From an uncultured Aureispira sp. (GTDB lineage Bacteria > Bacteroidota > Bacteroidia > Chitinophagales > Saprospiraceae): 39,563 nucleotides of DNA. The notes under the pieces are model-generated. The model was not told the origin of the DNA. It made no database searches and saw only the letters and a list, made by a program, of their open reading frames with translations. The stretch covers positions 1 to 39,563 of the forward strand of contig CAJQQM010000139.1 of NCBI GenBank assembly GCA_905480485.1, read 5' to 3'. Below are positions 9,201 to 18,333 of the stretch, piece by piece. The position numbers and the translations under genes were made by a program. Each line of letters starts with the position of its first letter. Position 1 is the stretch's first letter.

Positions 9201-11498
9201 AATCCTATTAGGAGCGACACCAGTCGTAAAATAATTAATATTACCACCTGAACCGGGATTTAAGTCTGCCCAAGCTAAGGCTACTAAATTATTGGGAGCG
9301 GTACCATTTGGCAAGGTTTGCCCAGAACAACAACCATTGGCATTGGACGTTAAATCGAAGAAAATGAATCCATTCGAACTGATCTTAAATTGTGTGTAAG
9401 TATCGCAGAAAAACTCGAAATCAAATCCAATCGGAAGGTTTCCTGTTACTGCATCATCCGACAAAGAAACATTCGTTCCTGAACCAGCGATAGGTGCATG
9501 AGGGATAGGTGCAACTGTGTAAGTACTACAAGCCGTTGGATCTGAGAAAGAAATCGTGTCAGATAAGTTACAGAACAGCGTAGTAGTATCTCCTGGACAA
9601 ATCGTATCATTGAGCACAGACAATTGCGGTATTCCTGGAGTCCATTTTAATTTTATAGAATCCGTTCCGACACATAATCCATAAGTGTAGGTAACAGTGT
9701 ATACTACTGAATCGTTGTGTGATCCAGCAATAACTGCATCAGGATTATTAATCGCGGCAGAAGTAAGCCCTGACAAATAACTACTAGGATTTGCTCCCCA
9801 ATTGTAGTTACCATTAATCAAATCAATGCCAGGTCCGGATATTGCCGTTGATAAACCAATGGTATCGTTAATTGAATTAGGACACAAAGTGATATCCGTT
9901 GCAAAAACGTTTAAATCGAGCGGTAAAGCTGATAAATATATTACGACATCATCAGTGGTAACACATTGCGAGCCTGATATTGGGTCTGGTTGCGTTGTAA
10001 AGGTGACCGTCAATACAATAGAGTCGCCATCTACGGTGCTTGAAGGAACACTTACTAATGGGTTTGGTATTGTATCATCGGAAAAAGTTATGGGTACTCC
10101 CGATGTTTGGATCCACCCGAAGGTACCGGCAGTGAGCCCCCCTATCGAAGAGAAACTATTGGCGGTAAGCTGTATCTGCTGAGCAATACCTGGACATATT
10201 GTTGTATCTGAGGCTGTTACTTCAACCCCTGGAATGATTAGATTAAAACCTAGAATTTGATCCCCCGGAACAGGGCATGCATTGTCGGTTACACCTATAG
10301 TAAAGTTGTTAACACCTATGTTAGCAGGATTAGCAATAACCTGCACAAACATTTGTAAACTATCATGACTAAATGGAGGAGCGTCGTTGATAATTATGGT
10401 CCAAAACCCTGAACCAAATACTGCATCAAGGTTGGTATTAGAAGGATCAACCTGAATGGTATCCCCGTCAGGATCACTTAAAACTAGATCAAAAATGAGT
10501 GTTTCACCAGCACAAACAATAAAAGTATTTGATGTTGTATCAAAAGACCCACCCTGAAAAACGGTCGGATTGTTAGACCCCACAGGAGAAGTACAGTTCA
10601 CACTATTTAACACAATCATTTGTATATCACGCTGAACATAGCCTATCGTATCGCCGTTGGCAATTTGAAATACTGTAACAGCTGCAACTGCAAATTGTGC
10701 AAGTCCGGGCTGCGTACAGAAACTCATCTGACCCGTTTGCTGATTAAAGTTGAAACCGTTAGGAGGATTGGTAAATAAAGGCTGAGCAGGACCTAAGCCT
10801 GCTACGTTGAGTATACAGTTACCAGCCCCTTGTAAAGGACAAGACAATGCATATAGCAAAGAGTCGTTATCTGGGTCAAATGCACCGTGATTGTAATCAT
10901 AGCATTGCCCCGCACAAAAATAAGGTGTGGGGTTGGTTGTGAAGGAGGGTGAACTGTTACAGATAGTACTATTGATACCTGCTTCTACATACATAGAACC
11001 TGTGGAGGTTAGCGTAGTAATAGCACTGTTTCGGCAACAACTTGACCAACTAATTACCCAATCGGTACATGCCTGCGGAAACGTAACTAATCCCGTATAT
11101 ACATATACTTCAATACCCGGAAATACCACAGGACATTGTGCAGTGGGGCTTGTTATATTACAAGCACTACATTGTATTTGATCGTCACATAATTGAGATA
11201 CTTCATAGGTAGTGTCGAGCGCTAAGGTTTGACTAGCTGGATTTAAACCACAACTAGCAGAATTAAGGCCAATTGGAACTGAAGTAGGCATACCAACACC
11301 GACACAGTCTCTGTAAAGAGTAAGGGTAACAAGGTATTGATTGGGCCCTACACAAGTGTAAGTTATGTCAGCGCCTGCAAAGTGAGAGGCCTGTGCATCT
11401 TGTGCACCGAAGGTAAAAAAGGCCAATGATAAAAAAAGTAACCGGAGGTAACCCCAACATCGTTGAGATTTTCTTGGAGGAGATTTTTTACTGTTCAA
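6294..11498 (-). CDS. Giant secreted protein with SprB-like repeats and gliding-type (type B) T9SS C-terminal domain
   Basis: A 1734-residue exported protein. A signal peptide (hydrophobic LRLLFLSLAFFTFGA, likely cleaved near residue 37) precedes a cysteine-rich N-terminal region starting SHFAGADITYTC that recurs in Bacteroidota surface proteins. Around 700-850 lies a nidogen-like/beta-sandwich segment. From about 995 to 1550 there are seven SprB-like repeats, each with C-x-G/S-x-x-DG-like openings, a W-S/D-N-G turn and GxYxVTVTDxxGC endings. A short Big-like domain follows. Residues about 1645-1734 form the gliding-associated CHU_C domain, seen as AFSPNGDGINDFF and YNRWGQLLY. Proteins of this class are exported by the type IX system and attached to the surface. 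SprB is a gliding adhesin, but the motility role here is inference. A terminator follows the stop codon. Confidence 0.93.
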   Translation of the reverse strand: MNSKKSPPRKSQRCWGYLRLLFLSLAFFTFGAQDAQASHFAGADITYTCVGPNQYLVTLTLYRDCVGVGMPTSVPIGLNSASCGLNPASQTLALDTTYEVSQLCDDQIQCSACNITSPTAQCPVVFPGIEVYVYTGLVTFPQACTDWVISWSSCCRNSAITTLTSTGSMYVEAGINSTICNSSPSFTTNPTPYFCAGQCYDYNHGAFDPDNDSLLYALSCPLQGAGNCILNVAGLGPAQPLFTNPPNGFNFNQQTGQMSFCTQPGLAQFAVAAVTVFQIANGDTIGYVQRDIQMIVLNSVNCTSPVGSNNPTVFQGGSFDTTSNTFIVCAGETLIFDLVLSDPDGDTIQVDPSNTNLDAVFGSGFWTIIINDAPPFSHDSLQMFVQVIANPANIGVNNFTIGVTDNACPVPGDQILGFNLIIPGVEVTASDTTICPGIAQQIQLTANSFSSIGGLTAGTFGWIQTSGVPITFSDDTIPNPLVSVPSSTVDGDSIVLTVTFTTQPDPISGSQCVTTDDVVIYLSALPLDLNVFATDITLCPNSINDTIGLSTAISGPGIDLINGNYNWGANPSSYLSGLTSAAINNPDAVIAGSHNDSVVYTVTYTYGLCVGTDSIKLKWTPGIPQLSVLNDTICPGDTTTLFCNLSDTISFSDPTACSTYTVAPIPHAPIAGSGTNVSLSDDAVTGNLPIGFDFEFFCDTYTQFKISSNGFIFFDLTSNANGCCSGQTLPNGTAPNNLVALAWADLNPGSGGNINYFTTGVAPNRILVVNFINVPRFGGINNVTGQILLYEGTNYIDVISNSITASGSLTTQGIENSNGTSAVVVPGRNGSGNWSATNDAFRFAPGISFLFGPLTYNWSPGFAVSSPNTSSTDVFPQGTTNFIVQINEDGCIQTDSIEVVVNSLISPPTLSCGTPFNQATSVLFEWGMSPGAGGWEYSLDSGITWIPRPYADSSLLVTGLTNGDCANILVRATGGAGPCPTNAATYLECCTTPCPMPNTSTTTDLTCNGSNDGTLSIDISPGVLGYHPNYIGTLYDTSGTIVGSTASGADSVLFTGLSAGAYYSYLIDTFGCFSYSDTVYITEPDSLIVSLDSMQLTTCYSDSDGALFVSAVGGSPAYSWNWDVNTGSQTSSVAQGLAVGTYSVTVSDSRGCIDTADFDVTAPFSGPPSLTLSSLNSTSCTGNGSATVFTTVNMVGDGNNFTFLWSNGVNTANADNLVPGSYTVTVTDENGCQASSSATITGSASLSVTTSTISPGCGSSDGQVTAVATGDSLGYSYQWDAFANAQTTALATGLPVGNYFVVVTGLSNGCVDTAFVSLSNDTLISILGFNNTDPSCGINDGSLNVVTTGATGPILYSWTGGTIAGASTTNPVLGVGAGTYNVTVTDSLTNCKTSGTTVLTVPDVPLVSFTSVNNPTCNLSNGSITVSGTPGPFTYLWSDGQTTATAMGLAPNVAYGCTVSYQGCTVSVPSVTLNNDVLQIAITDKDDIICNGDLSSYANVSILSGDSATTSFAWSNGATTQNINNMPAGTYTVTATSGSCSVTQSITVVDIILTINPWIVTAGQTNATLQLNDMADIDAVLNTNHSNPVYGWSLDSVDVVSITDSTMAATMVTGLASGDAWLYFTATAGPCSVIDSVIVTVEAYLGMPTAFSPNGDGINDFFQPAGLTGGSNKVTKFEIYNRWGQLLYNDNVAFSWDGTFNGVAQPVDVYIYVFEYTPDNGAPVEIRGEFTLIR

Positions 11499-11807
11499 AA
11501 CTATACGATTTTTGATTCTTTAAAAAATAAATTGGGCAGAAAGCTCAAGATACCGCATCCGAGCGTTAATGTATACTTCCAATATACAAGTTAAAGGTTA
11601 AGAAATAAAATAATGTTGTAATTTTAACGAAACTAAACCTTAATATTCTAAAATAAGTATTCTAAAGCCACAATTAACACTTTTTGTTGGCTTGATTCTA
11701 TTGACCAATTGGAAACAAAATATTCCAATATTTAACTAAACGTTAAAAATCGTTAAAGCGTTGCCACTTTAACGATTTTCACTTGAAAATATATGTTAAA
11801 ATTTATT
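11499..11807. other. Intergenic region between gcvP and the SprB-repeat gene
   Basis: A 309-bp AT-rich spacer. It holds the gcvP terminator next to gcvP and presumably the promoter of the giant surface protein near 11500-11650. I could not find an exact TAnnTTTG box for that gene. There is no open frame of note. Confidence 0.6.
11740..11779 (-). terminator. Intrinsic terminator of gcvP
   Basis: A perfect 13-bp inverted repeat, AAAATCGTTAAAG (11746-11758) with its complement (11767-11779), around an 8-nt loop. On the minus strand it ends in five T and then AACG. It starts 28 bp past the gcvP stop codon. Confidence 0.85.
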
Positions 11808-14696
11808 TTACACCTCTAGTGTCTCATAAGATTCAATAGCCGGACAAGAACAAATTAGGTTTTTGTCACCATAGGCATTGTTGATACGACCTATCTGAGG
11901 CCAGAATTTATTTTTCTTAACAAAAGGCAGCGGATAGACTGCTTTTTCTCGACTGTATGGTCTATCCCAAGAATCACTAATGACAATATCTTGTGTATGC
12001 GGTGCATGTAACAAAACGTTATTTTCAGCATCAGCAACTCCAGTTGCAATTTCATCAATTTCTTTTCTAATTTGAATCAATGCATCACAAAAACGATCTA
12101 ATTCAGCCTTATCTTCTGACTCGGTTGGTTCAATCATGATCGTTCCACCCACCGGGAAAGATAAAGTTGGTGCATGGAAGCCATAATCCATCAAACGCTT
12201 TGCAATGTCTTCGGCACTCACGCCCAAGGATTTGAAGTTGCGCAACTCTAAAATTAATTCGTGCGCTGCTCGACCTTGTTCTCCTTTGTAGAGCACTTCA
12301 AAACTACCTTCCAAACGAGCTTTTATGTAGTTAGCATTGAGTATCGCAATTTTGGTGGCTAATGTACACCCCTTCTGCCCTAGCAAACGGATATATCCAT
12401 AAGATATTAGCAATATACTTGCCGAACCCCAAGGTGCTGCTGAAATTGCAGCGGTTCCTTCCGATCCGCCAACGGTTCTAAAGCTGTGCTTGGGCAAAAA
12501 TGGAGCTAAGCTACTATTGACACAAATTGGCCCCATTCCAGGCCCCCCGCCACCGTGCGGTATTGCAAAAGTTTTGTGTAAATTTAGATGGCAAACATCT
12601 GCACCAATAATACCAGGAGCGGTTAGACCAACCTGTGCATTCATATTGGCTCCATCCATATACACTTTACCTCCATATTGATGTACAACCGCACATACTT
12701 CCTGAATATTAGCTTCAAAAACACCGTGGGTAGATGGGTATGTAACCATCAGCGCCGATAAGTTATCTTGGTGCAAAGCCGCTTTTTCTGCCAAATCCTC
12801 ATAATCTAAATTACCTTCTTCATCACACTTGGTTACAACTACTTTCATCCCAGCTAAAACGGCAGAGGCTGGATTGGTACCATGCGCAGAAGATGGAATC
12901 AAAACTATATTTCGTTGATGATCTCCACGGGACTGATGATAAGCACGAATGGTAAGCAAGCCGGAATACTCCCCTTGGGCTCCCGAATTGGGCATCATCG
13001 AGCAGGCATCAAATCCTGTAATTTCACATAAATATTGTTCTAGCTCCGTTATCATCTGAACATAACCCTCCGTCTGATCGGCTGGAGCAAATGGATGTAT
13101 CGAAGAGAATTCTTCCCAAGAAACCGGCATCATTTCTACTGCAGCATTCAATTTCATGGTACAAGACCCAAGAGAAATCATCGAATGCACTAAAGACAAA
13201 TCTTTATTTTCTAATTGTTTCAAATAACGCATCATTTGCGATTCGGAGTGGTGCGTATTGAATACAGGGTGGCTTAAATAGGACGATGTTCGTTGTAAGG
13301 AAGTGGGGACATTTGTGCCAGCAGCTGCATACTGGTTTTTGAGCTGCAAAGAGCTTACTAAGGATTGCTGCTTCAAGTTGGCAAATACATTTATGATATC
13401 AGCAAGCGCCTCATAATCAACTGTTTCATCCATTGACAACTGTACTGTCGTAGCATTAGGATAGTGAAAATTCATCGATGCTGCATCCGTAAGTACCTTT
13501 AATTTGCTTACCTCTGCTGCCTCTATTTCAATTTGGATTGTATCGAAGTAATGTTTGTTGATAGAAACGAGCCCCATATCTTTGAGGGCACTTTCTAGAA
13601 CAACTGCATGATGATTTATGCGAGCGGCAATCTTTTTGATATTATCGGGCCCATGATACACAGCATACATAGAAGCCATAACAGCTAAAAGTGCTTGGGC
13701 AGTACAAATATTTGACGTGGCTTTGTCTCTGCGTATGTGTTGTTCTCTTGTTTGGAGTGCCATTCTCAATGCCTGATTTCCGTTGGCGTCGATAGAAACT
13801 CCAATTATCCGCCCTGGCATTTGACGCTTAAATTTATCGTGTGTGGCAAAAAAAGCAGCATGTGGCCCTCCAAAACCCAAGGGGACACCAAACTGTTGTG
13901 AATTACCAACAACTACATCTACTCCCCACTCTCCCGGAGGCTTTAACAAAGCTAAGCTCATTAAGCTTGCTGCTACCACGGTATAAACACCTTTACTTTT
14001 CGCATGACTTACTAAATCACTCTGATCTTTGACACATCCGTTGGCATCGGGGTATTGCAAAAATATTCCAAAGGTATCGTTGGTTATTTCAAAATTATCC
14101 GTCAATACAATTTCGATACCTAATGGCGCTGCACGTGCCTTAAGAACATCTAATGTTTGAGGAAAAACAGCCTTTGTCACTAAAAATTGCCGGGCAATCT
14201 GAGCACCTTTCGCACGTTTATTTTTGGCTGAAAAAAACATTGACATTGCTTCTGCTGCTGCTGTAGCTTCATCGAGCAAGGAAGCATTGGCTAGGGGCAT
14301 TGCCGTCATATCAGCGATCATCGTTTGAAAATTAAGTAGCGCCTCGAGCCTACCTTGTGCTATCTCTGCTTGGTAAGGTGTGTAAGGAGTATACCATCCT
14401 GGATTGTGGAATAAATTACGCAAAATAACAGGAGGAATAATTGGATTGTAGTATCCGAGACCTATGTAATTTTTGTAAACTTTGTTTTGGGCAGCTACCT
14501 GCTTCAACATTTTTAGGTAATCATACTCAGAAAGCGCCTTGGGAAGGTCCAAGTCTTCTTTCATACGTATTTTTTCCGGAATCGTCTCGTTTATCAATTG
14601 GTCTAAAGAATCTACACCAATTACAGAAAGCATTTGAGAAAGCTCTTTTTCGCTAGGCCCCATGTGACGAGCACTAAATCTATCAGGATGTTGCAT
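11808..14696 (-). CDS. gcvP: Glycine dehydrogenase (decarboxylating), P-protein of the glycine cleavage system
   Basis: A pyridoxal-phosphate enzyme that decarboxylates glycine and passes the aminomethyl group to the lipoyl arm of GcvH. The 962-residue length is that of the fused one-chain P-protein, not the split GcvPA/GcvPB form. The N-terminus RHMGPSEKELSQML and the block YTPYQAEIAQGRLEALLNFQ are hallmark P-protein sequences. The PLP lysine is K708 in HLNLHKTFAIPHGGGGPG, where the glycine-rich loop follows the lysine. The motifs SLGSCTMKLNA and MMPNSGAQGEYSG are also intact. No gcvT or gcvH lies beside it, so the other subunits are encoded elsewhere, as is common in this phylum. It is transcribed alone, with its own promoter candidate and terminator. 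Confidence 0.98.
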   Translation of the reverse strand: MQHPDRFSARHMGPSEKELSQMLSVIGVDSLDQLINETIPEKIRMKEDLDLPKALSEYDYLKMLKQVAAQNKVYKNYIGLGYYNPIIPPVILRNLFHNPGWYTPYTPYQAEIAQGRLEALLNFQTMIADMTAMPLANASLLDEATAAAEAMSMFFSAKNKRAKGAQIARQFLVTKAVFPQTLDVLKARAAPLGIEIVLTDNFEITNDTFGIFLQYPDANGCVKDQSDLVSHAKSKGVYTVVAASLMSLALLKPPGEWGVDVVVGNSQQFGVPLGFGGPHAAFFATHDKFKRQMPGRIIGVSIDANGNQALRMALQTREQHIRRDKATSNICTAQALLAVMASMYAVYHGPDNIKKIAARINHHAVVLESALKDMGLVSINKHYFDTIQIEIEAAEVSKLKVLTDAASMNFHYPNATTVQLSMDETVDYEALADIINVFANLKQQSLVSSLQLKNQYAAAGTNVPTSLQRTSSYLSHPVFNTHHSESQMMRYLKQLENKDLSLVHSMISLGSCTMKLNAAVEMMPVSWEEFSSIHPFAPADQTEGYVQMITELEQYLCEITGFDACSMMPNSGAQGEYSGLLTIRAYHQSRGDHQRNIVLIPSSAHGTNPASAVLAGMKVVVTKCDEEGNLDYEDLAEKAALHQDNLSALMVTYPSTHGVFEANIQEVCAVVHQYGGKVYMDGANMNAQVGLTAPGIIGADVCHLNLHKTFAIPHGGGGPGMGPICVNSSLAPFLPKHSFRTVGGSEGTAAISAAPWGSASILLISYGYIRLLGQKGCTLATKIAILNANYIKARLEGSFEVLYKGEQGRAAHELILELRNFKSLGVSAEDIAKRLMDYGFHAPTLSFPVGGTIMIEPTESEDKAELDRFCDALIQIRKEIDEIATGVADAENNVLLHAPHTQDIVISDSWDRPYSREKAVYPLPFVKKNKFWPQIGRINNAYGDKNLICSCPAIESYETLEV

Positions 14697-14772
14697 GTCT
14701 AAAAGTTGTTGTTAAACTGTATGAACGAATACGTGTAGAGCACCTAAATACACTACCAATAATTTATGAGCG

Positions 14773-14780
14773 CAAAGATA
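14773..14780 (-). promoter_or_regulatory. Candidate -7 box of gcvP
   Basis: Reads TATCTTTG on the minus strand, an exact TAnnTTTG match about 77 bp before the gcvP ATG. No TTG sits at the ideal 19-20 nt upstream (the nearest is 29 nt away), so this rests on the -7 box alone. Confidence 0.45.
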
Positions 14781-15153
14781 AAACATTTAAGTATAAAAAC
14801 ACGCCCTTGCAACCATAATTTAATCTGTAAATTGTCAAAAATAGACTTGCTTTTCGTCAAATAAGTCAAATTGACTAATTCTTGATTTTTTTACAATCCT
14901 GAGGGGGCATACATATTGGTATTTATCTTAAAAATATTATGGCTAGCTGCCTACCCTTTTTTATGGAACAACAAGATATTAGGATAGGGGCTGAAAAGCA
15001 ATCACCAAAACATAAAATATGGACAAAATTTTTAATTTTTGTATGATAAGCAATACAGACCCTACGAAATAATTAGTAATTTAACTAAACATAGCCCAAT
15101 TACGTACCACAGAACAAATATCGTTGATTACAAGTCTGAACTAAGCTTAAATT

Positions 15154-15175
15154 AATTATTTATATACAAATAATT
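15154..15175. repeat. AT-only inverted repeat upstream of beta-helix gene
   Basis: AATTATTT, a 6-nt spacer, then AAATAATT. The outer sequence allows a 12-bp stem if a 4-nt bulge is permitted. It lies about 70 bp before the start codon at 15243, where an operator or promoter element could sit. Base composition alone could also produce it. Confidence 0.35.
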
Positions 15176-15242
15176 TAAGTAAATTAGGGTTCTAAAATTT
15201 TTTGAAATCAACTAGCTTGATGCACCACAAAATATCTTTAGC

Positions 15243-16328
15243 ATGCATTCAAATTCGATTTTAAATCAACTTCTAACTTTATTGCTTTGCAGCCTGACTA
15301 CTTTTAGTTACGCACTTACTTATATTGGTCAATCGATCGAAAAAGACAGCAAGTGGTACAAACAACAAGGCCCTTACATCATTACAATCGACCTCAGCAT
15401 TTACAAAGGGGCCACCCTTGAAATTGAACCAGGAACACAGATTTTTTTTGCAAAAGAAACCTTCATGACGGTTGCAGGTAATTTAATCGCTAAGGGACGC
15501 CAATCACAAAAAATCAGATTTGCTGGATTAAATGGAACTGATTGGGGCGGATTTGTCTTTACAAGAGATTGCAATGACTACAATCCTACTACCAAAGAAG
15601 GTGTATGTTTTGAGTATTGCCGCTTTGAAGGCAGTGGCACTCAGCCTACGCATTTGATACAATCAAAGGGATGCAAAATACAAATCCATGCCTGTCAAAT
15701 CACCCATTGCTACACAGCCATTCTTTTAGAAAGGCAAGCAGAATGTTGGCTCAGTAACTCCGTAATAGAACATTGTAACAGAGCTATTGATGTAAAAAAC
15801 ACTAGTATAGCTACCATTGAAAAAAACAAAATGACGGGATGCAACTCTATTCGCCTTGGTGGCACTACAACATTCAAAAACAATATTCTTAAAAAATTTA
15901 CCGGCCAAGGCAGACACTCAGGATTAGTTGTATGGATGAAAGGCGGTGGTAAAATAAGAATTATTAATAATCAATTTATTCGTTTTGATGCCTATGCTTT
16001 TAAGCTAGAAAAAACATCTAATCGCTCTACTTTAATTCTACAAAATAATAATTTTAGGCATAACCATTCCAATTTGAAACTATCGCGTCAATACTTCAAC
16101 AAAGGAAACTTCTCTATAAAAGAAAATAATTTTTTTAATTACAGAAATCATCATGTTAGTATATTTGGCCCTAAGCCTAAAAACAACTCGGCACCCTTGC
16201 AGCTAGCTGCCAATTATTGGGGCAAATCAAGCTTGGAAAAACTCATCAAAAATACCGTCGACAATTCAGAAGCCCCTCTCCCTAAGCTCGATGTGGTATT
16301 CACCCCCTTATCCACAAAAGCAAACTAA
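15243..16328 (+). CDS. Secreted right-handed parallel beta-helix protein
   Basis: A 361-residue exported protein of unknown function. A signal peptide covers roughly residues 1-24 (LLTLLLCSLTTFSYA). The opening block TLEIEPGTQIFFAKETF, then VAGNLIAKGRQSQKIRFAG, and the WGGFVFT segment are the standard start of Bacteroidota right-handed beta-helix proteins. The body then carries repeated N/G-rich turns (IEHCNRAIDVKNTSIATIEKNKMTGCNSIRLGG; FKNNILKKF; IINNQFIRF; LQNNNFRHN), as expected of pectate-lyase-like coils. The stretch AANYWGKSS near the end is also typical of the family. No T9SS sorting domain or lipobox is present, so it is probably periplasmic. Catalytic residues cannot be assigned. The long upstream region suggests its own promoter. 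Confidence 0.82.
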   Translation: MHSNSILNQLLTLLLCSLTTFSYALTYIGQSIEKDSKWYKQQGPYIITIDLSIYKGATLEIEPGTQIFFAKETFMTVAGNLIAKGRQSQKIRFAGLNGTDWGGFVFTRDCNDYNPTTKEGVCFEYCRFEGSGTQPTHLIQSKGCKIQIHACQITHCYTAILLERQAECWLSNSVIEHCNRAIDVKNTSIATIEKNKMTGCNSIRLGGTTTFKNNILKKFTGQGRHSGLVVWMKGGGKIRIINNQFIRFDAYAFKLEKTSNRSTLILQNNNFRHNHSNLKLSRQYFNKGNFSIKENNFFNYRNHHVSIFGPKPKNNSAPLQLAANYWGKSSLEKLIKNTVDNSEAPLPKLDVVFTPLSTKAN

Positions 16329-16598
16329 CAGTAACCTAACTCGAATATCTGTTCTTTTTCGGCGCTCATTGTGATTTTAAAATCTTTTTTTTAGCTCAAA
16401 AGATATCCTTTACTATCTACAGATCAGCACAAAATTGCCCCTACAGCAAATTATTACTGTATAACCTTGATTTTTTGGCATTTATATTTTTTTTCAATTT
16501 GTTATTTTTTTTCAAATTTGCATTAAAATCTAAAAAAAAATATGTATATTAGTGTCAAATACCTTAAACCCATACCTTCATCCAAAACTCTTTGAAAT

Positions 16599-18305
16599 AT
16601 GAATTTAAAAATTTCTACACTATTTGTTTTTTGTATCGCGCTTATTACGCATCATCAGATGCTTGCTCAACATAACTTTGAGCTTTACAACGACGGTGCG
16701 CTAGTACATGTTCAAGCTGGTGCTGAAGTCCACGTTTGGGGCGATGTTCACAACTACCAAGCTACTGGTGACCTTCAAAATAATGGTCTAATCAAAGTAC
16801 AGGGCAACATGTACTCCGATGCCCTCTTTCAACAGAGCGGTACCGGTACTACTCTCCTCGAAAACTCAGACGTCAACACAACCGAAAATCAGTTTATTAG
16901 TGGTAGTTATGCCGTAAGAACCGGAAACCCTTCCGACATAGGTGTCAATGATGGATCTTTCTACAATTTAGAATTGGCCAATTCCCAAGGCATAGTTTAC
17001 CTTGACAATACCGCTGCAGGGGCTAACCCACAATTTGTTGCCGACGTACGCAATTCTGTCAATTTTAATGCAGGTAGCGTGGTTAATAATTTGGTAACAG
17101 CAAATGTAGGCCTTAATGTTCCTACCTATCCTGCTAACGGCGCCGCCTATGACGCAGAGTTTGGTATGATGAATAACGCAGCAGGTCTTGGTAATTTTAT
17201 TGGGAATAATGCCTCATTGAACGGTAATATGTCGGCTACAGACCAAGGTTATGTAGTCGGTAAATTACGCCGCGCTATCAACGATGCAGTCGGCGGTATT
17301 TACCAATACCCTGTTGGTCTTGAACCTGCCGCAATTAATGCACAAAGAGGGTTTCAGTACATTCACTTGAACCTTGATGCTGGCGGAAATTACAATGTAA
17401 TCCGTTCTTACTTCCAAACAGGTTCTCCCAACAACGCAGCTGTTGCTACTGAATGTAGCGGATATCAAATGGATGATTTTTGGGGCAATCGGCATGGAGA
17501 ATGGGTATTTGATGATTTCACGGGTAGTGGCACTGGCAACTACGAAGTAAAAGTGTGGCCACAAGACCCAAGTGTTCCTTTCAACGGCACGGTGTGGACG
17601 ATTTCTAAAGATGATGTTTTTGAATATCCTGCGCCAGACCCATTGCATAATGACTGTGGACCAACGTCTGTTGGATTAGACAGAGGACCCTTTAATGGAT
17701 TTTCCGAATTTGGTCTAGTGTCTTCTGTTATTTTACTCGAAAGCGAAATTATCAACTTAGAGGCAAATGCCATCAACAACAAATTTATCAAGGTTGACTG
17801 GTCAACATCCAAAGAAGTAGATGTTGATCATTTTGTAATCGAACGCAGTACAGATGATGCTAACTTCTCGCCGATTACGACTCATACAGCAGTTGGTAAT
17901 AGCCTAATACCTCAAAATTATTTTATTGACGATTATGCCGTACTAGCAAACATAAACTACTACTACCGTGTCAAAGTGGTACATGTAGATGGAAGCGTAA
18001 AATACACCCATTCTGTTGTTGCTGCATTGGTCAATGACGGAAGTGTTGAAACTGTTAATCTATTCCCGAATCCAATTGCAGAAGGAGAGGCTACTATTGA
18101 AATAACTTCAACCACTGAAAACAGTACCTCCATCTTGGTCTACGACGCAATAGGACAGTTGATTTGTTCCAAAATTGTTGCCGTTCAGAAAGGATTGAAT
18201 ACATTTACAATAGATACCGACGATTGGCCATCTGCCGTTTATTATGTTCGAATTAGCAACGACAAGTCTTCAACAATCAAAGAATTAATTAAATCTGACA
18301 AATAA
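16599..18305 (+). CDS. T9SS type A sorting-domain surface protein
   Basis: A 568-residue exported protein. The signal peptide ends near residue 24 (LFVFCIALITHHQMLAQ). The N-terminal half (AEVHVWGDVHNYQATGDLQN and later NxGxF-type turns) is a beta-rich repetitive region often found at the start of Bacteroidota cargo proteins. At about 380-480 lies a fibronectin-like beta-sandwich, visible as KVDWSTSKEVDVDHFVIERS and YYYRVKVVHVDGS. Residues about 490-568 are a type A C-terminal sorting domain: LFPNPIAEGEATIEI, then VYDAIGQLI and VYYVRISND. Such domains direct passage through the type IX pore and are removed at the surface. A strong terminator follows. The ligand or role is unknown. Confidence 0.9.
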   Translation: MNLKISTLFVFCIALITHHQMLAQHNFELYNDGALVHVQAGAEVHVWGDVHNYQATGDLQNNGLIKVQGNMYSDALFQQSGTGTTLLENSDVNTTENQFISGSYAVRTGNPSDIGVNDGSFYNLELANSQGIVYLDNTAAGANPQFVADVRNSVNFNAGSVVNNLVTANVGLNVPTYPANGAAYDAEFGMMNNAAGLGNFIGNNASLNGNMSATDQGYVVGKLRRAINDAVGGIYQYPVGLEPAAINAQRGFQYIHLNLDAGGNYNVIRSYFQTGSPNNAAVATECSGYQMDDFWGNRHGEWVFDDFTGSGTGNYEVKVWPQDPSVPFNGTVWTISKDDVFEYPAPDPLHNDCGPTSVGLDRGPFNGFSEFGLVSSVILLESEIINLEANAINNKFIKVDWSTSKEVDVDHFVIERSTDDANFSPITTHTAVGNSLIPQNYFIDDYAVLANINYYYRVKVVHVDGSVKYTHSVVAALVNDGSVETVNLFPNPIAEGEATIEITSTTENSTSILVYDAIGQLICSKIVAVQKGLNTFTIDTDDWPSAVYYVRISNDKSSTIKELIKSDK

Positions 18306-18333
18306 AACTTACTACTATATATATAGTATACCC

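Larger units (their letters stand above)
14697..15242. other. 546-bp intergenic region between divergent gcvP and beta-helix gene
   Basis: AT-rich spacer holding the gcvP promoter candidate at 14773-14780 and, on the other side, the upstream region of the beta-helix gene. It includes an AT-only inverted repeat at 15154-15175. The longest plus-strand open frame (14939-15046, 35 residues) has no recognisable features. I see no glycine-riboswitch core, RNA gene or mobile-element remnant. Confidence 0.6.

Noticed and set aside
7852-10182. Several plus-strand open frames within the SprB-repeat gene
   Set aside because: Antisense shadows of a repetitive Thr/Ser/Val-rich coding region, without start signals.
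14939-15046. 35-codon plus-strand open frame in the gcvP upstream gap
   Set aside because: Short, no ribosome site, no recognisable composition or homology; expected by chance in an AT-rich gap.
14697-15242. Possible glycine riboswitch controlling gcvP
   Set aside because: I could not find the conserved paired core or tandem aptamers in the minus-strand leader, and the predicted leader of about 70 nt is too short for a tandem glycine aptamer.
16369-16392. GATTTTAAAATC followed by eight T, possible terminator of the beta-helix gene
   Set aside because: The palindrome leaves only a 4-bp AT-rich stem once a loop is allowed, too weak to call.
18314-18327. Perfect 14-bp palindrome ACTATATATATAGT
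   Set aside because: Simple AT alternation just after a stop codon and before a strong terminator; no sign of an operator.
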